Source of the DNA: Kitasatospora albolonga
Lineage (GTDB): Bacteria; Actinomycetota; Actinomycetes; Streptomycetales; Streptomycetaceae
Direction of reading: 5' to 3'
Assembly (NCBI GenBank): GCA_002082585.1
Contig: CP020563.1
Coordinates: forward strand, 4,892,001-4,956,000
Length of the DNA stretch: 64,000 nt
In this document: positions 29,086-39,525 of the stretch, one piece after another
Layout: each line of letters starts with the position of its first letter
Position numbering within the stretch: the first letter of the stretch is position 1
The notes under the pieces: model-generated
What the model was told of the DNA's origin: nothing
Databases searched by the model: none
Seen by the model: only the letters and a program-made list of their open reading frames with translations
Position numbers and translations under genes: made by a program

Positions 29086-29537
29086 TGCACCTCGCCTATC
29101 CCGCCGTACTCGCCGCCCTCCTCTTCTGCACCGGCCTCTACGGCGTCCTCGCCCGCCGCAACGCGATCCTGGTCCTGATGTCCGTCGAGCTGATGCTCAA
29201 CGCCGTCAACCTCAACCTCGTCGCCTTCGACGTCTGGCTCCGCGACACCCTCCACTCCGGCCAGGCCCTCACCCTCTTCACCATCGCCATCGCCGCCGCC
29301 GAGATCGGTATCGGCCTCGCGATCGTCCTCGCCGTCTACCGCAACCGCGGCTCCTCCGCCATCGACCGGCTCCGCGACACCGCCGAGACGGACGACGCCG
29401 ACAGGGCCATCGACGCCGAGACCGACGGCCACCCCGCAACGGCAGAGAACGCCACGGCCGGAAACGCCACGGCCGGAAACGCCACGGCCGGGAACGCCAC
29501 CGCAGGGCACACCACGAACGCAGAGGCCACCTCGTGA
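29085..29537 (+). CDS. nuoK2: Complex I subunit K paralogue with NATAG tail
   Basis: 150 residues; the ATG shares its A with the nuoJ2 stop. Three helices with the family motif [23 protein letters not shown] (conserved Glu for proton transfer) and a second Glu in [12 protein letters not shown]. Normal NuoK is about 100 residues; here 50 extra residues end in (N-A-T-A-G)x4. DNA repeat unit 15 bp at about 29449-29510. Confidence 0.94.
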   Translation: MHLAYPAVLAALLFCTGLYGVLARRNAILVLMSVELMLNAVNLNLVAFDVWLRDTLHSGQALTLFTIAIAAAEIGIGLAIVLAVYRNRGSSAIDRLRDTAETDDADRAIDAETDGHPATAENATAGNATAGNATAGNATAGHTTNAEATS

Positions 29538-31534
29538 CCACGACGACCCTCGCCGCCCTCGTTCCGCTCCTCCCCTTCCTCGGCGCCGTCGCCGGACTCG
29601 CGCTCGGCCGCACCGCCCCCGGCTTCGTCCGCCCCCTGGCGATCCTGCCGACACTCACCGCCGCCGTACTCGCGGTGATCGTCGCCGTCCGCCAGGGCGG
29701 CGGGCGCGCCATCGACGCCGCGACCCAGCTCACCCCCACCGGGTCCGTCCCCATCGACCTGGCCCTGCACCTGGACGGCTTCGCGGTGCTGACCGCCGTC
29801 CTCGTCGGGCTCGTCGCCACCTGCGTACAGCTCTACTCCACGGCCTACCTCCGCGACGACGCCCGCTACCCCTCCTACGCGGCCCTGGTCTCCCTCTTCA
29901 CCTCCGCGATGCTGCTCGTCGTCTACTCCGGCGACCTGATGGTGCTCCTGGTCGGCTGGGAGATCATGGGCATCTGCTCGTACTTCCTCGTCGGCCACTA
30001 TTGGGAGACACCCGAAGCCCGCGCGGCCTCCCTGAAGGCGTTCCTCGTCACCAAGCTCGGCGATGTCCCCTTCCTGATCGGCCTGTTCGCCCTGGCCGCC
30101 GACACCGGCAGCTTCCGGATCACCGAGATCCTGGCGGCCGTCGCCCACGGCGGCCTGGACCACCCCACCCTCATCGCCCTGCTGCTCCTCGCGGGGGTCG
30201 CCGGGAAGTCCGCCCAGTTCCCCCTGCACACCTGGCTGCCCGACGCGATGGCCGGCCCCACCCCCGTCTCCGCGCTCATCCACGCCGCCACGATGGTCGC
30301 CGCCGGGATCTACTTCGTGGCCCGGCTGCTGCCCGTCTTCGCCGCCTCCGACGCCGCCCTCACCGTTCTCGCCGTGATGGCGGCCGTCACGATGATCGGC
30401 TCCGGGCTCGCCGCCCTCGCCCAGGACGACATCAAACGCGTCCTCGCCTACTCGACCATCGGTCAGCTCGGCTACATGTCCGGTGCCCTGGCCGTCGGGG
30501 ACCGCGGTGCCGCCGTCTTCCACCTCCTCTCGCACGGTGCGTTCAAAGCCGTCCTCTTCCTCGCGGCCGGGGTCGTCATCCATGCCGCCGGTACCAACTC
30601 ACTCGCCGCCATGTCCCGTATGGGCGGCCTCGCCCGCCGCGTTCCCGACGCCTACTGGACGATGACCGTCGCCCTCCTCGCGCTCGCCGCCATCCCGCCG
30701 TTCGCCGGCTTCTTCTCCAAGGAAGCCGTCCTCGTCGCCGCCGAGCACACCGCGCTGGGGGAGCGGACCGTCGCCCCCGCCGCCGCGGGCTGGACCGTCC
30801 TGCTCGCCGGACTCCTCGCCGCCGTCCTCACCGCCGCCTATGCCACCCGCCTCTGGCTCCTCGCCTTCCGGGGCCGTGGCGCCGAACTCCCCGACCACGG
30901 CGGGCAGCCCCTCGCCATGACCTCCGTCCTGTGGGTCCTGGCCGCCCCCACCATCGCTTTCGGACTCGCCGCGGGCCTGATCGGCGACTGGTTCGACGGG
31001 CACGCCCTCACCCCGTCCCTCACCACCGCCGTCCTCTCCACCGGTGTCGGCCTCGTCGGCGGCCTCGTCACCTACGGGGCGTGGCGCCACACCACGGCTC
31101 TCGCCGCCCGCACCCCCATCGGTGCCGTCGCCGCCCACCCCGGCGCCGAACCCGCCCTCGTCGAAGCCGAGGCCATGACGTCCCACACCGCCGCCTACGG
31201 CACCATCGCGGACGCCGCCGACCCGGCCGACCCCGGACGCCTCATCCTGGGCCCGCTCCACCGCCACGCGGTCACCGGCTTCCACCTCGACGCCCTGTAC
31301 ACGGCGCTGTTCGTCCGGCCCGTCCAGCAAGCCGCCCGCCTTGTCCGCTTCCTGGACCGCACGGTCATCGACACCTACGTCAACGGATCGGGCGCCGTCA
31401 CACGCCTCCTCGGAACCGCCGTACGCCGCGCCCAGACCGGGAACGTGCAGACCTACCTCAGCGTCCTGCTCGCCGGTTCCCTGGTCCTGGTGATCGCCGC
31501 CGTCGTCTTCGCCAACGTCAACGCGGGGTCGTGA
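29534..31534 (+). CDS. nuoL2: Complex I subunit L paralogue (NuoL2)
   Basis: 666 residues, GTG start overlapping nuoK2 by four bases. Antiporter-like subunit with about sixteen helices: [19 protein letters not shown] (channel Glu), [32 protein letters not shown] (here [12 protein letters not shown]), [20 protein letters not shown] and [13 protein letters not shown] proton-pumping subunit of complex I. Confidence 0.96.
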   Translation: MTTTTLAALVPLLPFLGAVAGLALGRTAPGFVRPLAILPTLTAAVLAVIVAVRQGGGRAIDAATQLTPTGSVPIDLALHLDGFAVLTAVLVGLVATCVQLYSTAYLRDDARYPSYAALVSLFTSAMLLVVYSGDLMVLLVGWEIMGICSYFLVGHYWETPEARAASLKAFLVTKLGDVPFLIGLFALAADTGSFRITEILAAVAHGGLDHPTLIALLLLAGVAGKSAQFPLHTWLPDAMAGPTPVSALIHAATMVAAGIYFVARLLPVFAASDAALTVLAVMAAVTMIGSGLAALAQDDIKRVLAYSTIGQLGYMSGALAVGDRGAAVFHLLSHGAFKAVLFLAAGVVIHAAGTNSLAAMSRMGGLARRVPDAYWTMTVALLALAAIPPFAGFFSKEAVLVAAEHTALGERTVAPAAAGWTVLLAGLLAAVLTAAYATRLWLLAFRGRGAELPDHGGQPLAMTSVLWVLAAPTIAFGLAAGLIGDWFDGHALTPSLTTAVLSTGVGLVGGLVTYGAWRHTTALAARTPIGAVAAHPGAEPALVEAEAMTSHTAAYGTIADAADPADPGRLILGPLHRHAVTGFHLDALYTALFVRPVQQAARLVRFLDRTVIDTYVNGSGAVTRLLGTAVRRAQTGNVQTYLSVLLAGSLVLVIAAVVFANVNAGS

Positions 31535-33183
31535 CCGTGATCGATATCAGCCCGTCCGTGATGCAGTTCCTTCTCGCGTTCATCGTCGTCGCCCCGCTCC
31601 TCGGCGCCGTCGCGGCCCTGCTCCCCGCCCCGCCCGGGCTCAAGGGCAAGAACCCCGACCAGGCCGTGCTCCGCCACGGTGTGACCGTGACCGGTGCCGT
31701 CCTCATCGCGGCGATCGTCCTGGCCGTCGGCTTCGACCACGGCCACCCCGCCACGATGCAGGCCACCACCGACATCAGCTGGATTCCGGCGCTCGACGTC
31801 CGCATCCACCTCGGCATCGACGGCATTTCGCTCCCCCTCCTGCTCCTGACCGCGCTGCTGACCTTCCTCTGCGCGCTGTACAGCTACTTCAAGCCCCCGG
31901 CGGGCCCCTCCCCGAAGGCGTTCACCGCCCTCGTCCTCGTCCTGGAATCCGGCACCCTCGCCACCTTCGCCGTCCTCGACCTGCTGCTCTTCTTCCTTGC
32001 CTTCGAGATGGTCCTCATCCCGATGTACTTCCTCATCGCCCGCTGGGGCGGTGACCAACGGCAGTCCGCCGCCTGGAAGTTCATCCTCTACACGCTGCTC
32101 GGCTCGGTTGTCATGCTGCTGGGCCTGCTCCTCATCGGGCTGAAGAGCGGCACCTTCGACATGGTGGCACTCGCCACTGACAACGGCCGCGGCCTCACCG
32201 CGTCCGTGCAGGTCATCGCCGTTCTCGCGATCGGCGTCGGGCTTGCCGTGAAGACCCCGATGTGGCCCCTGCACAGCTGGCTCCCCGCCGCCCACACCGC
32301 CGCCCCCACCGTCGGGTCCGTGCTCCTGGCGGGCGTCCTGCTGAAGATGGGAACGTACGGATTCGTCCGCATCCTGCTCCCCATCGCCCCCGACGGCATG
32401 CGCACCTTCGCGCCCTACCTCGCCGCGTTCGCCGTCGTCGGCATCGTCTACGGCTCGCTCGCCTGCCTGGCCCTCGCCCGTACCGGCGCCAAGGGCGACC
32501 TCAAGCGGCTCATCGCGTACTCCTCCGTCGGCCACATGGGCTTCGTCCTCCTCGGCATCGCCACCATGACCCCCACCGGGGTCAACGGCGCGCTCTTCGC
32601 CAACATCGCCCACGGCCTCATCACCGGCCTTCTGTTCTTCCTGGCCGGCGCCGTCAAGGACCGTTACGGCACCGCCGACCTGGACACCCTCGCCGGTGCC
32701 ACCGGGGCCGCCCTCTACGGCCGCGCCCCCCGCCTCGGCGCCCTCCTCGCCTTCGCCGCCGTCGCCTCGCTCGGGCTGCCCGGACTCGCCGGGTTCTGGG
32801 GCGAGATGCTCACCCTGTTCGGCGCCTACAGCCCCGCCGAGGGCCTCAGCCGCCCCGCGTTCCGCACCTTCATGGCCATCGGCGCGTTCGGCACCCTGCT
32901 CACCGCCGCGTACATGCTCATCGTGGTCCGCCGCGTCTGCATGGGCGAGCACACGCCCCACTCCCAGCTCTCGCCCGATACGCGGCCCCCGCAGCCCACG
33001 GACGGCCCCCGGCCGTCCGCGGCCGCCGGAAGCCCCCCGCAGCTCGCCGACATCCAGGCGTACGAAGCCGCCACCTGGACCCCGCTCGCCGCCCTCACCG
33101 TCCTCGCCGGACTCTGGCCCGCCGTCCTCCTCGGCCTCACCGACCCGGCCGTGCAGAAGCTTCTCGCAGGAGGCAAGTCGTGA
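31531..33183 (+). CDS. nuoM2: Complex I subunit M paralogue (NuoM2)
   Basis: 550 residues, GTG start overlapping nuoL2 by four bases. Antiporter-like: FLAFEMVLIPMYFLIARWGG (channel Glu), WPLHSWLPAAHTAAPTVGSVLLAGVLLKMGTYG, and LKRLIAYSSVGHMGFVLLG. The last 60 residues contain a Pro-rich loop before a final helix. Proton-pumping subunit. Confidence 0.96.
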   Translation: MTVIDISPSVMQFLLAFIVVAPLLGAVAALLPAPPGLKGKNPDQAVLRHGVTVTGAVLIAAIVLAVGFDHGHPATMQATTDISWIPALDVRIHLGIDGISLPLLLLTALLTFLCALYSYFKPPAGPSPKAFTALVLVLESGTLATFAVLDLLLFFLAFEMVLIPMYFLIARWGGDQRQSAAWKFILYTLLGSVVMLLGLLLIGLKSGTFDMVALATDNGRGLTASVQVIAVLAIGVGLAVKTPMWPLHSWLPAAHTAAPTVGSVLLAGVLLKMGTYGFVRILLPIAPDGMRTFAPYLAAFAVVGIVYGSLACLALARTGAKGDLKRLIAYSSVGHMGFVLLGIATMTPTGVNGALFANIAHGLITGLLFFLAGAVKDRYGTADLDTLAGATGAALYGRAPRLGALLAFAAVASLGLPGLAGFWGEMLTLFGAYSPAEGLSRPAFRTFMAIGAFGTLLTAAYMLIVVRRVCMGEHTPHSQLSPDTRPPQPTDGPRPSAAAGSPPQLADIQAYEAATWTPLAALTVLAGLWPAVLLGLTDPAVQKLLAGGKS

Positions 33184-34790
33184 CCGCGGACCTCAGCAGC
33201 GTCACCACCGGGGCGGCCCGGGACGCCCTCGCCACCGGGACAGCGCAGGACGCCCTCGCCACAGCGGCCGACTCCGCCCCCAGCGTCGTCCAGACCATCG
33301 ACTGGCTCGCCATCGCACCCCCCACCCTCACCGCGCTGGCCGCCCTGCTCGTCCTCGTCGCCGACCTCTTCCTCCCCGGGCACCGAAAGAAGCTCCTCGG
33401 CTACGGAACCCTCACCGCCCTCGCCGCCGCCCTCGCCCTCCTCGTCCCGCTCCGCGCCGGAGACCGCTCCACCTTCTGCGTCACCACCGGCACCCAGGCG
33501 TGCAGCTACACCGCCGACCACTTCACCCTGGTCATCCAGGCCCTCGTCCTCGGCGGGGCGTTCCTCACCGCGCTGCTCTCCCTCGACGGGACACGGAAGC
33601 TCCCGGCAGGCGAGTACTGGTTCCTGCTCCTCGCCTCCGCCGCGGGCGCCGCCCTCCTCCCCGCCTCCCGCGACCTCGCCACCCTCGTCGTCGCCCTGGA
33701 AGTCGCCTCGCTGCCCGCCTTCGCTCTCGTGGGCATCAAACGCGGCGACCGGCGCTCCTCCGAGGCCGCGCTCAAGTTCTTCCTCTCCTCCGTGGTCGCC
33801 ACCGCTGTCATGCTCCTCGGCGTCTGCTTCGTGTACGCGACCACCGGCACCCTGCACCTCACCGAGATCGCCGCCCGCCTGGACGACGTCCCTCCGGTGC
33901 TCGACACCCTCGCCAAGACCGGCGTCGCCCTCACCCTCGTCGGCTTCGCCTTCAAGACCGCCGCCGCGCCCTTCCACTTCTGGGTCCCCGACACCTACGT
34001 GGGCGCGCCCCTGCCGATCGCCGCCTACCTCTCCGTGGTCGGCAAGACCGTCGGCTTCTCCGGCCTCATCCTCGTCACCCTCGTCGCGTTCCCTTCTTAC
34101 GCCGACGTCTGGGGGCCCGCCGTCGCCGTCCTGGCCGCCCTCACCATGACCGTCGGCAACGTCGCGGCCCTGCGCCAGCGGGCCGACCGCGCCCGCAGTG
34201 CCGTCCGGCTCCTCGCCTGGTCCTCCGTCGCCCAGGCCGGCTATCTGCTCGTCCCGATCGCCGCCGCCGCGTACTCCGGCGACGAGCGGATCGGCTCCAC
34301 CGTCGCGTACGCCCTCATGTACGCCGTCGTGAACCTCGGCGCCTTCGCCGTCGCGGCCCTGGTCGCCCGTACGGAGCCCGGGAACCGCATCGCCGACTAC
34401 CGGGGCCTGTACGCGAACCGGCCCCTCGCCGCCCTGGCGCTCGGCTTCTTCCTGCTCTGCCTGGCCGGACTGCCGCCGGGCGTCATCGGGCTCTTCGCCA
34501 AGGTCACCGTCTTCTCGGCCGCCGTCGACGCGGGCCTCGGCTGGCTCGCCGTCGTCATGGCCGTCAACGTCGTGATCGCCCTCTACTACTACCTTCAGTG
34601 GACCGCGATCCTCTTCAGGAGCCCGGAAACCGCGAAGACGGCCACCGGAACACCGGCCTCCGGACCGCAGCGCCGATTCCGCGCCCCCGCCCCGCTCACC
34701 ACGGCGATCGTCCTCACCACCGCCGTCGGCATCCTTCTTTCAGGAGCTCCGCAGCTCGTCCTGCGCTTCGCCGCCGTCAACCTCTTCTGA
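33180..34790 (+). CDS. nuoN2: Complex I subunit N paralogue (NuoN2)
   Basis: 536 residues, GTG start overlapping nuoM2 by four bases. Antiporter-like: LVVALEVASLPAFALVGIKRGD (channel Glu), FKTAAAPFHFWVPDTYVGAPLPIAAYLSVVGKTVGFSG and RLLAWSSVAQAGYLL. Ends the operon. A 40-residue polar Ala/Thr-rich N-terminus precedes the first helix. Confidence 0.96.
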   Translation: MTADLSSVTTGAARDALATGTAQDALATAADSAPSVVQTIDWLAIAPPTLTALAALLVLVADLFLPGHRKKLLGYGTLTALAAALALLVPLRAGDRSTFCVTTGTQACSYTADHFTLVIQALVLGGAFLTALLSLDGTRKLPAGEYWFLLLASAAGAALLPASRDLATLVVALEVASLPAFALVGIKRGDRRSSEAALKFFLSSVVATAVMLLGVCFVYATTGTLHLTEIAARLDDVPPVLDTLAKTGVALTLVGFAFKTAAAPFHFWVPDTYVGAPLPIAAYLSVVGKTVGFSGLILVTLVAFPSYADVWGPAVAVLAALTMTVGNVAALRQRADRARSAVRLLAWSSVAQAGYLLVPIAAAAYSGDERIGSTVAYALMYAVVNLGAFAVAALVARTEPGNRIADYRGLYANRPLAALALGFFLLCLAGLPPGVIGLFAKVTVFSAAVDAGLGWLAVVMAVNVVIALYYYLQWTAILFRSPETAKTATGTPASGPQRRFRAPAPLTTAIVLTTAVGILLSGAPQLVLRFAAVNLF

Positions 34791-34907
34791 CGCTCCACGG
34801 ACGCGGAAGATCGGTTTGCCCGCGCCCGCCGCCCCAGGGCATGGTTTTGGCTGCATACGTCCCGTACACGACGGCGACGCAGAGAAATCCATAGAGGAGA
34901 GAGAGCA

Positions 34908-35363
34908 GTGCTGAACGGGTTCAAGGACTTCATCCTGCGCGGAAACGTCATCTCGATGGCGATCGGCCTGGCCGTCGGAGCCGCCTTCACCGCTGTTGTC
35001 ACCGGCTTCAGCAATGCTTTCATCACCCCGCTGATCGGCCTCGCGACCCGCGGTACCGGAGACTTCAGCAAGGCCACCTACGAAGTCGACGGGGTGGACT
35101 TCCCCTACGGCCTCTTCGTGAGTGCCGCCATCGCCTTCCTCATCACCGCCGCGGTGCTCTACTTCTGCGTCGTGGTCCCCATGGCCAAGGTGCAGAACCG
35201 CTTCGCCAAGGAGGAGGAGGTCGACATCAAGGCCGCCCTCCGCGACTGCCCGCGCTGCTACAGCTCGATCCCGGCCATCGCCTCCCGCTGCGGCCACTGC
35301 ACCAGCGAGGTCGAGCCCGACCCCGAGGCCCTCTCCCTCGCCAAGCTCCCCGTCCAGCGCTGA
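34908..35363 (+). CDS. mscL: MscL channel with C-terminal zinc ribbon
   Basis: 151 residues from a GTG with GAGAGAG upstream. Residues 1-105 are a normal MscL: GFKDFILRGNVISMAIGLAVGAAFTAVVTGF (TM1 gate) and a second helix FVSAAIAFLITAAVLYFCVVVPM. It releases solutes on osmotic downshock. The C-terminus carries CPRC and CGHC (about residues 119-137), a zinc-ribbon pair replacing the usual short C-terminal helix. Possible redox or metal effect is inference. Confidence 0.95.
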   Translation: MLNGFKDFILRGNVISMAIGLAVGAAFTAVVTGFSNAFITPLIGLATRGTGDFSKATYEVDGVDFPYGLFVSAAIAFLITAAVLYFCVVVPMAKVQNRFAKEEEVDIKAALRDCPRCYSSIPAIASRCGHCTSEVEPDPEALSLAKLPVQR

Positions 35364-35675
35364 GCCGAGCCCCCGGCCCGGCGTTGCCCCGAGCCCCCGC
35401 CCGGGCGCTGACCCGAGCCCCCGCCCGGCGCCGAGCCGATCCCTCGTCGGCGCCGACGAACGCCCGCCCCCGACACCCGTACGGCCCAGTGCCCCGCCGT
35501 ACGGGCCAGGAGCCCGAACCGGCCGGATCACGCCGGAGCGGCCCCGCCCTCCGGCCGCACGCACAAGGGAACTAGCTCCCCTCGCCTGGCGTTGACCAGT
35601 ACGGGAGGCTCCACTGGGGGAGTGGAGCACCACCACGCAAAGGGTTCCCCTGCCGCACCACTTGGAGGGCGTACC
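35364..35675. other. Gap with GC repeats and a hairpin
   Basis: No supported gene. From about 35366 to 35445 the unit CCGAGCCCCCGCCCGG(CGCTGA) is repeated about four times. A small hairpin (CTCCAC/GTGGAG, about 35609-35627) lies ahead of htpX; the open frame from 35592 through it is judged leader, not protein. Confidence 0.5.
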
Positions 35676-36539
35676 GTGCACCGCCGGCACAACGGGCTGA
35701 AAACCGCCGTACTCCTCGGGGGCCTGTCCGCACTCATCATCATCATCGGCAGCTTCTTCGGACGTACGGGTCTCGTCATCGCGCTCGTCGTGGCCGTCGG
35801 CACCAACGCCTACGCCTACTGGAACAGCGACAAGCTGGCCCTGCGGGCGATGCGGGCCCGCCCCGTCAGCGAATTCGAGGCGCCCCAGCTCTACCGGATC
35901 GTCCGTGAGCTCTCCACGGCGGCCCGCCAGCCGATGCCCCGCCTCTACATCTCGCCGACCCAGGCGCCCAACGCCTTCGCCACCGGCCGCAATCCGCGCA
36001 ACGCGGCGGTCTGCTGCACCGAGGGCATCCTCCAGATCCTCGACGAGCGGGAGCTGCGCGGTGTCCTGGGCCACGAGCTGAGCCACGTCTACAACCGGGA
36101 CATCCTCATCTCCTCCGTCGCCGGAGCCCTCGCCTCCGTCGTCATGTTCCTGGTCAACTTCGCCTGGCTCATCCCCATCGGCCGCTCCAACGACGACGAA
36201 GGCCCCGGCCTCCTGGGCATGCTCCTGATCATGATCCTGGGCCCGCTCGCCGCCTCCGTCATCCAGCTCGCCGTCAGCCGCTCCCGCGAGTACGAGGCCG
36301 ACGCCTCCGGAGCCCAGCTGACCGGGGACCCGCTTGCCCTCGCCGGTGCCCTGCGCAAACTGGAAGCAGGAACGAAACAGCTCCCGCTGCCCCCGGAACC
36401 CAGGATCGAGACCGCGAGCCACATGATGATCGCGAACCCCTTCCGCCCCGGCCAGGGAATGGCCAGGATGTTCTCCACCCACCCACCCATGGCGGAGCGC
36501 ATCGCCCGACTGGAACAGATGGCAGGTCACCGTCCATGA
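35676..36539 (+). CDS. htpX: HtpX-family membrane zinc metalloprotease
   Basis: 287 residues from the GTG at 35676, seven bases after GGAGG; this gives the family's usual length, while the frame opens at 35592. Two N-terminal helices, the zinc motif HELSH (about residue 138) and a later Glu in [11 protein letters not shown], with two more helices between. HtpX degrades damaged membrane proteins. Overlaps the next gene by ATGA. Confidence 0.95.
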   Translation: MHRRHNGLKTAVLLGGLSALIIIIGSFFGRTGLVIALVVAVGTNAYAYWNSDKLALRAMRARPVSEFEAPQLYRIVRELSTAARQPMPRLYISPTQAPNAFATGRNPRNAAVCCTEGILQILDERELRGVLGHELSHVYNRDILISSVAGALASVVMFLVNFAWLIPIGRSNDDEGPGLLGMLLIMILGPLAASVIQLAVSRSREYEADASGAQLTGDPLALAGALRKLEAGTKQLPLPPEPRIETASHMMIANPFRPGQGMARMFSTHPPMAERIARLEQMAGHRP

Positions 36540-36928
36540 AAACCATCCTGAACGTCATCTGGCTCGTCCTGTGCGGGTTCTGGATGTTCCTCGGCTACCT
36601 GCTCGCAGGTGTCCTCCTCTGCATCACGATCATCGGTATCCCGTTCGGCCTCGCCGCCTTCAGGATCGGGATCTACGCCCTCTGGCCCTTCGGCTACACC
36701 GTCGTCGACCGCAGGGACGCCGGATCGCCCTCCTGCGTCGGCAACGTCCTCTGGCTCGTCCTCGCCGGATGGTGGCTCGCCCTCGGCCACATCACCACCG
36801 GCATCGCCCTCTGCATCACGATCATCGGCATCCCCCTGGGCATCGCCAACTTCAAGCTGATCCCCGTCTCCCTCCTGCCCTTCGGCAAGGAGATCGTCCC
36901 CACGGACCAGCCCTTCGCCGCCCGCTGA
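36536..36928 (+). CDS. YccF-domain membrane protein
   Basis: 130 residues, two YccF repeats each with [15 protein letters not shown] opening and the motif [10 protein letters not shown] / [10 protein letters not shown]. Small inner membrane protein of unknown role. Translationally coupled to htpX by a four-base overlap. Confidence 0.92.
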   Translation: MKTILNVIWLVLCGFWMFLGYLLAGVLLCITIIGIPFGLAAFRIGIYALWPFGYTVVDRRDAGSPSCVGNVLWLVLAGWWLALGHITTGIALCITIIGIPLGIANFKLIPVSLLPFGKEIVPTDQPFAAR

Positions 36929-37027
36929 CCAGCCGTCCGACCTGCCCTTCGGCGACGGCCCGCGCAACCGATCCCCCTCCCCTCGCGTCTTGGATTCCAT
37001 AACCCAGCAAGGGGTAGGGAGATCGAC

Positions 37028-37300
37028 ATGAGCATCATCAGCTGGATCATTCTCGGGCTGCTCGCCGGAGTCATCGCCAAAATCCTGCTCCCGGGCAGGG
37101 ACCCGGGCGGCATCGTCGGGACCACCCTCATAGGCATCGCCGGTGCCTTCGTCGGAGGCTGGCTCTCCAGCCAGTTCCTCGACCGCCCCATCAGCAACGA
37201 CTTCTACGACACCGCGACCTGGATCGCCGCCATCGCCGGTTCCCTGGTCCTGCTGATCGTCTACCGGCTGCTCTTCGGCAACTCCCGCGAACGCCGCTGA
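37028..37300 (+). CDS. GlsB/YeaQ/YmgE membrane protein
   Basis: 90 residues, three hydrophobic segments, with GLLAGVIAKILLPGRDPGGIVGTTLIGIAGAFVGGWL typical of the transglycosylase-associated (GlsB/YeaQ/YmgE) family, linked to envelope stress. GGGAG lies upstream of the ATG. Monocistronic by spacing. Confidence 0.93.
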   Translation: MSIISWIILGLLAGVIAKILLPGRDPGGIVGTTLIGIAGAFVGGWLSSQFLDRPISNDFYDTATWIAAIAGSLVLLIVYRLLFGNSRERR

Positions 37301-37314
37301 CCCGGCGCTTCCGC

Positions 37315-37992
37315 TCAGCTCAGCCCGGTCTCCCGCAACGTCACGTTCAGCCGCCCCGCCCGCATCCCCGCGGCGGGGTCGGCCGACCCGGCGTACACCT
37401 TCGGCACCCCGTGGAACGCGAAGCGCGACGGGCCGCCGAAGACGAAGAGGTCCCCGGAGACCAGCTCCACATCGGTGTACGGCTGCCCGCGCCCCTCCGG
37501 GTTCCCGAAGCGGAACACGCATGTCGCCCCGATGCTCAACGACACCACGGGAGCACCCGACCGCTCCTCCTTGTCCTGGTGCATCCCCATCCGCGCCGCA
37601 CCGTCATAGAAGTTGATCAACGCGGTGTCCGGAGCGAACGCCTCCGCCGCGCCCTCGTCCTCGTACGCCACCGCCGCCCGCCCCAGCGCGACCAGCCACG
37701 GCGGCAACGCGGCCACCCGGGCGCCATTCACATCGTCGGCGGTACGGGTGTACCGGTACGGCTGCCAGTGCCACCCCAGGCACACCGTCCGCACCGACAT
37801 CACACCACCGCCCGGCAACACCGTGTGCCGCAGCGGAACCGGCCCCCGCGCCCACTCCCGGCACGCCGCCACCAGCTCCCGCCGACGCTCCACCGGGAGC
37901 CACTCCGGCACATGCACGGCACCCGGCGCCACGACCCGACGGGGCCGCGGGAACAGCCCTCCCGAAGCAGCCGGAACCCCACGCGGAGCCAC
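37315..37992 (-). CDS. alkB: AlkB-type DNA/RNA demethylase
   Basis: 225 residues. Fe(II)/2-oxoglutarate dioxygenase with metal ligands HxD in GMHQDKEE and a distal His in FAFHGV, and the 2-oxoglutarate-binding RLNVTLR near the end; NFYDGAARM is typical of AlkB. Oxidatively removes N1-methyladenine and N3-methylcytosine. Lies 14 bases behind ogt, so both are one alkylation-repair operon. Confidence 0.94.
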   Translation of the reverse strand: MAPRGVPAASGGLFPRPRRVVAPGAVHVPEWLPVERRRELVAACREWARGPVPLRHTVLPGGGVMSVRTVCLGWHWQPYRYTRTADDVNGARVAALPPWLVALGRAAVAYEDEGAAEAFAPDTALINFYDGAARMGMHQDKEERSGAPVVSLSIGATCVFRFGNPEGRGQPYTDVELVSGDLFVFGGPSRFAFHGVPKVYAGSADPAAGMRAGRLNVTLRETGLS

Positions 37993-38006
37993 CCGTCACA
38001 CCACCC

Positions 38007-38525
38007 TCAACGGCCGGCGCTCACACACGCCGCCCCCTCCAGCCCCAGCAGCAACTGCTTGCGCTCCAGGCCACCCGCGTACCCGCGCAGCGCCCCGTCC
38101 GCACCGATCACCCGGTGGCACGGCCGTACGACCAGCAGCGGGTTCCGCCCGATCGCCGTGCCCACCGCCCGTACACCGGCGCCCGAGGCCCCCACCCGCG
38201 CGGCGACCTCCCCGTACGACAGCGTCTGCCCGTACGGGATCGACTCCAGCACCTTCCAGACGCGCCGCTGGAACTCCGTACCCACGCCCTCCGCGAACGG
38301 CACGTCGAACCGCGTCGACCGCCCCGCGAAATACGCCTCCACCTGCGCGACAGCCCCCGTGAACAGCTCGGGCGCCGACAGCCACCCGTCCTGGACGACC
38401 GCACCGCCCTTCTGCCCGGGCACCGACAGCGACACCAGCCGCAGCCCCTCGGCCGTCCCGTCCGACTCGCCCACCAGCAGCAACTCGCCCAGCGGACTCG
38501 CCACCCGCGTGTACACCGTCGTCAC
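38007..38525 (-). CDS. ogt: Methylated-DNA-cysteine methyltransferase
   Basis: 172 residues. The active site PCHRVI (acceptor Cys near 139) and preceding IPYGQTLSYGEVAARVG and AVGTAIGRNPLLVV match Ogt/AGT. A suicide enzyme that takes the methyl from O6-methylguanine. First gene of an ogt-alkB operon. Confidence 0.96.
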   Translation of the reverse strand: MTTVYTRVASPLGELLLVGESDGTAEGLRLVSLSVPGQKGGAVVQDGWLSAPELFTGAVAQVEAYFAGRSTRFDVPFAEGVGTEFQRRVWKVLESIPYGQTLSYGEVAARVGASGAGVRAVGTAIGRNPLLVVRPCHRVIGADGALRGYAGGLERKQLLLGLEGAACVSAGR

Positions 38526-38642
38526 GACCGCTCACTTCCCTCCGTCGACGGACCCACGGCCAGTCTGCTCCGCGCCCGCACTCCGGGCTGGCGGTTTTCG
38601 GACACGGCATCCCGGGCGTCATGGACCACACCCCATGAACGC

Positions 38643-38686
38643 GAGGGGGCACGCCGTCGGAGCCGACCCCGACGACGTGCCCCCTC
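38643..38686. terminator. Hairpin downstream of yajQ
   Basis: An 11-bp perfect stem (38643-38653 with 38676-38686), extended with a bulge, lies between the minus-strand yajQ stop and the minus-strand ogt start. Confidence 0.6.
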
Positions 38687-38716
38687 CGCGCACGAACTGC
38701 CCTACCAATGCACGGA

Positions 38717-39205
38717 CTACCGGTAGTTCACGAACTGGATGGCGAAGTCGAGGTCCTTGTCCTTCAGCAGCGCCTGCACGGCCTGGAGGTCGTCCCGGCT
38801 CTTCGAGCTGACCCGCAGCTCGTCACCCTGGACCTGTGCCTTGACGCCCTTGGGACCCTCATCGCGGATGATCTTCGCCACCTTCTTGGCGTTCTCCTGG
38901 GAGATGCCCTCCTCGATGGTGGCGAAGATCTTGTATTCCTTGCCGGAGAGCTGCGGCTCACCGGCGTCCAGCGACTTCAGCGAGATGCCCCGCTTGATCA
39001 GCTTGGACTGGAAGATGTCGAGGATCGCCTTGACCCGCTCCTCGCCGTTCGCCTCCATCAGGATCTTCTCGCCGGACCACGAGATCGAGGCGCCCGTGCC
39101 CTTGAAGTCGTAGCGCTGGGAGATCTCCTTGGCGGCCTGGTTGAGGGCGTTGTCGACCTCCTGCCGCTCGACCTTCGAGACGATGTCGAAACTGGAGTCG
39201 GCCAT
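38717..39205 (-). CDS. yajQ: YajQ-family nucleotide-binding protein
   Basis: 162 residues, AGGAG upstream of the ATG. Opens [24 protein letters not shown] and carries [10 protein letters not shown] and [23 protein letters not shown], hallmarks of YajQ. Members bind nucleotides or RNA; in some bacteria a homologue binds cyclic di-GMP. Confidence 0.96.
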   Translation of the reverse strand: MADSSFDIVSKVERQEVDNALNQAAKEISQRYDFKGTGASISWSGEKILMEANGEERVKAILDIFQSKLIKRGISLKSLDAGEPQLSGKEYKIFATIEEGISQENAKKVAKIIRDEGPKGVKAQVQGDELRVSSKSRDDLQAVQALLKDKDLDFAIQFVNYR

Positions 39206-39372
39206 GACGTGTGGCTCCTTGCGTCGAATGTGCGTGGGATACAGCGCAAAGCCTAGCCACCGCCGCCACCGTCGGCTGCTGATCAATGAGGTGGCGGAGC
39301 ACCCCTGGCCATCGGGTATTGTTTACGTCGTCGCCAAGGAGCTCACCAGTGGAGATCCGACGCGTCGCCCGA

Positions 39373-39454
<82 letters not shown>

Positions 39455-39461
39455 CGCGAAC

Positions 39462-39496
39462 GAAGCCCCCGACCGGATCATCCGGTCGGGGGCTTC
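39462..39496 (+). terminator. Strong terminator after tRNA-Tyr
   Basis: A perfect 16-bp stem (39462-39477 with 39481-39496) and a three-base loop eight bases after the tRNA. Its far side also faces the convergent minus-strand gene. Confidence 0.85.
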
Positions 39497-39525
39497 CTCG
39501 TTGCCGAGCCCGCGACGGCCCCGTG

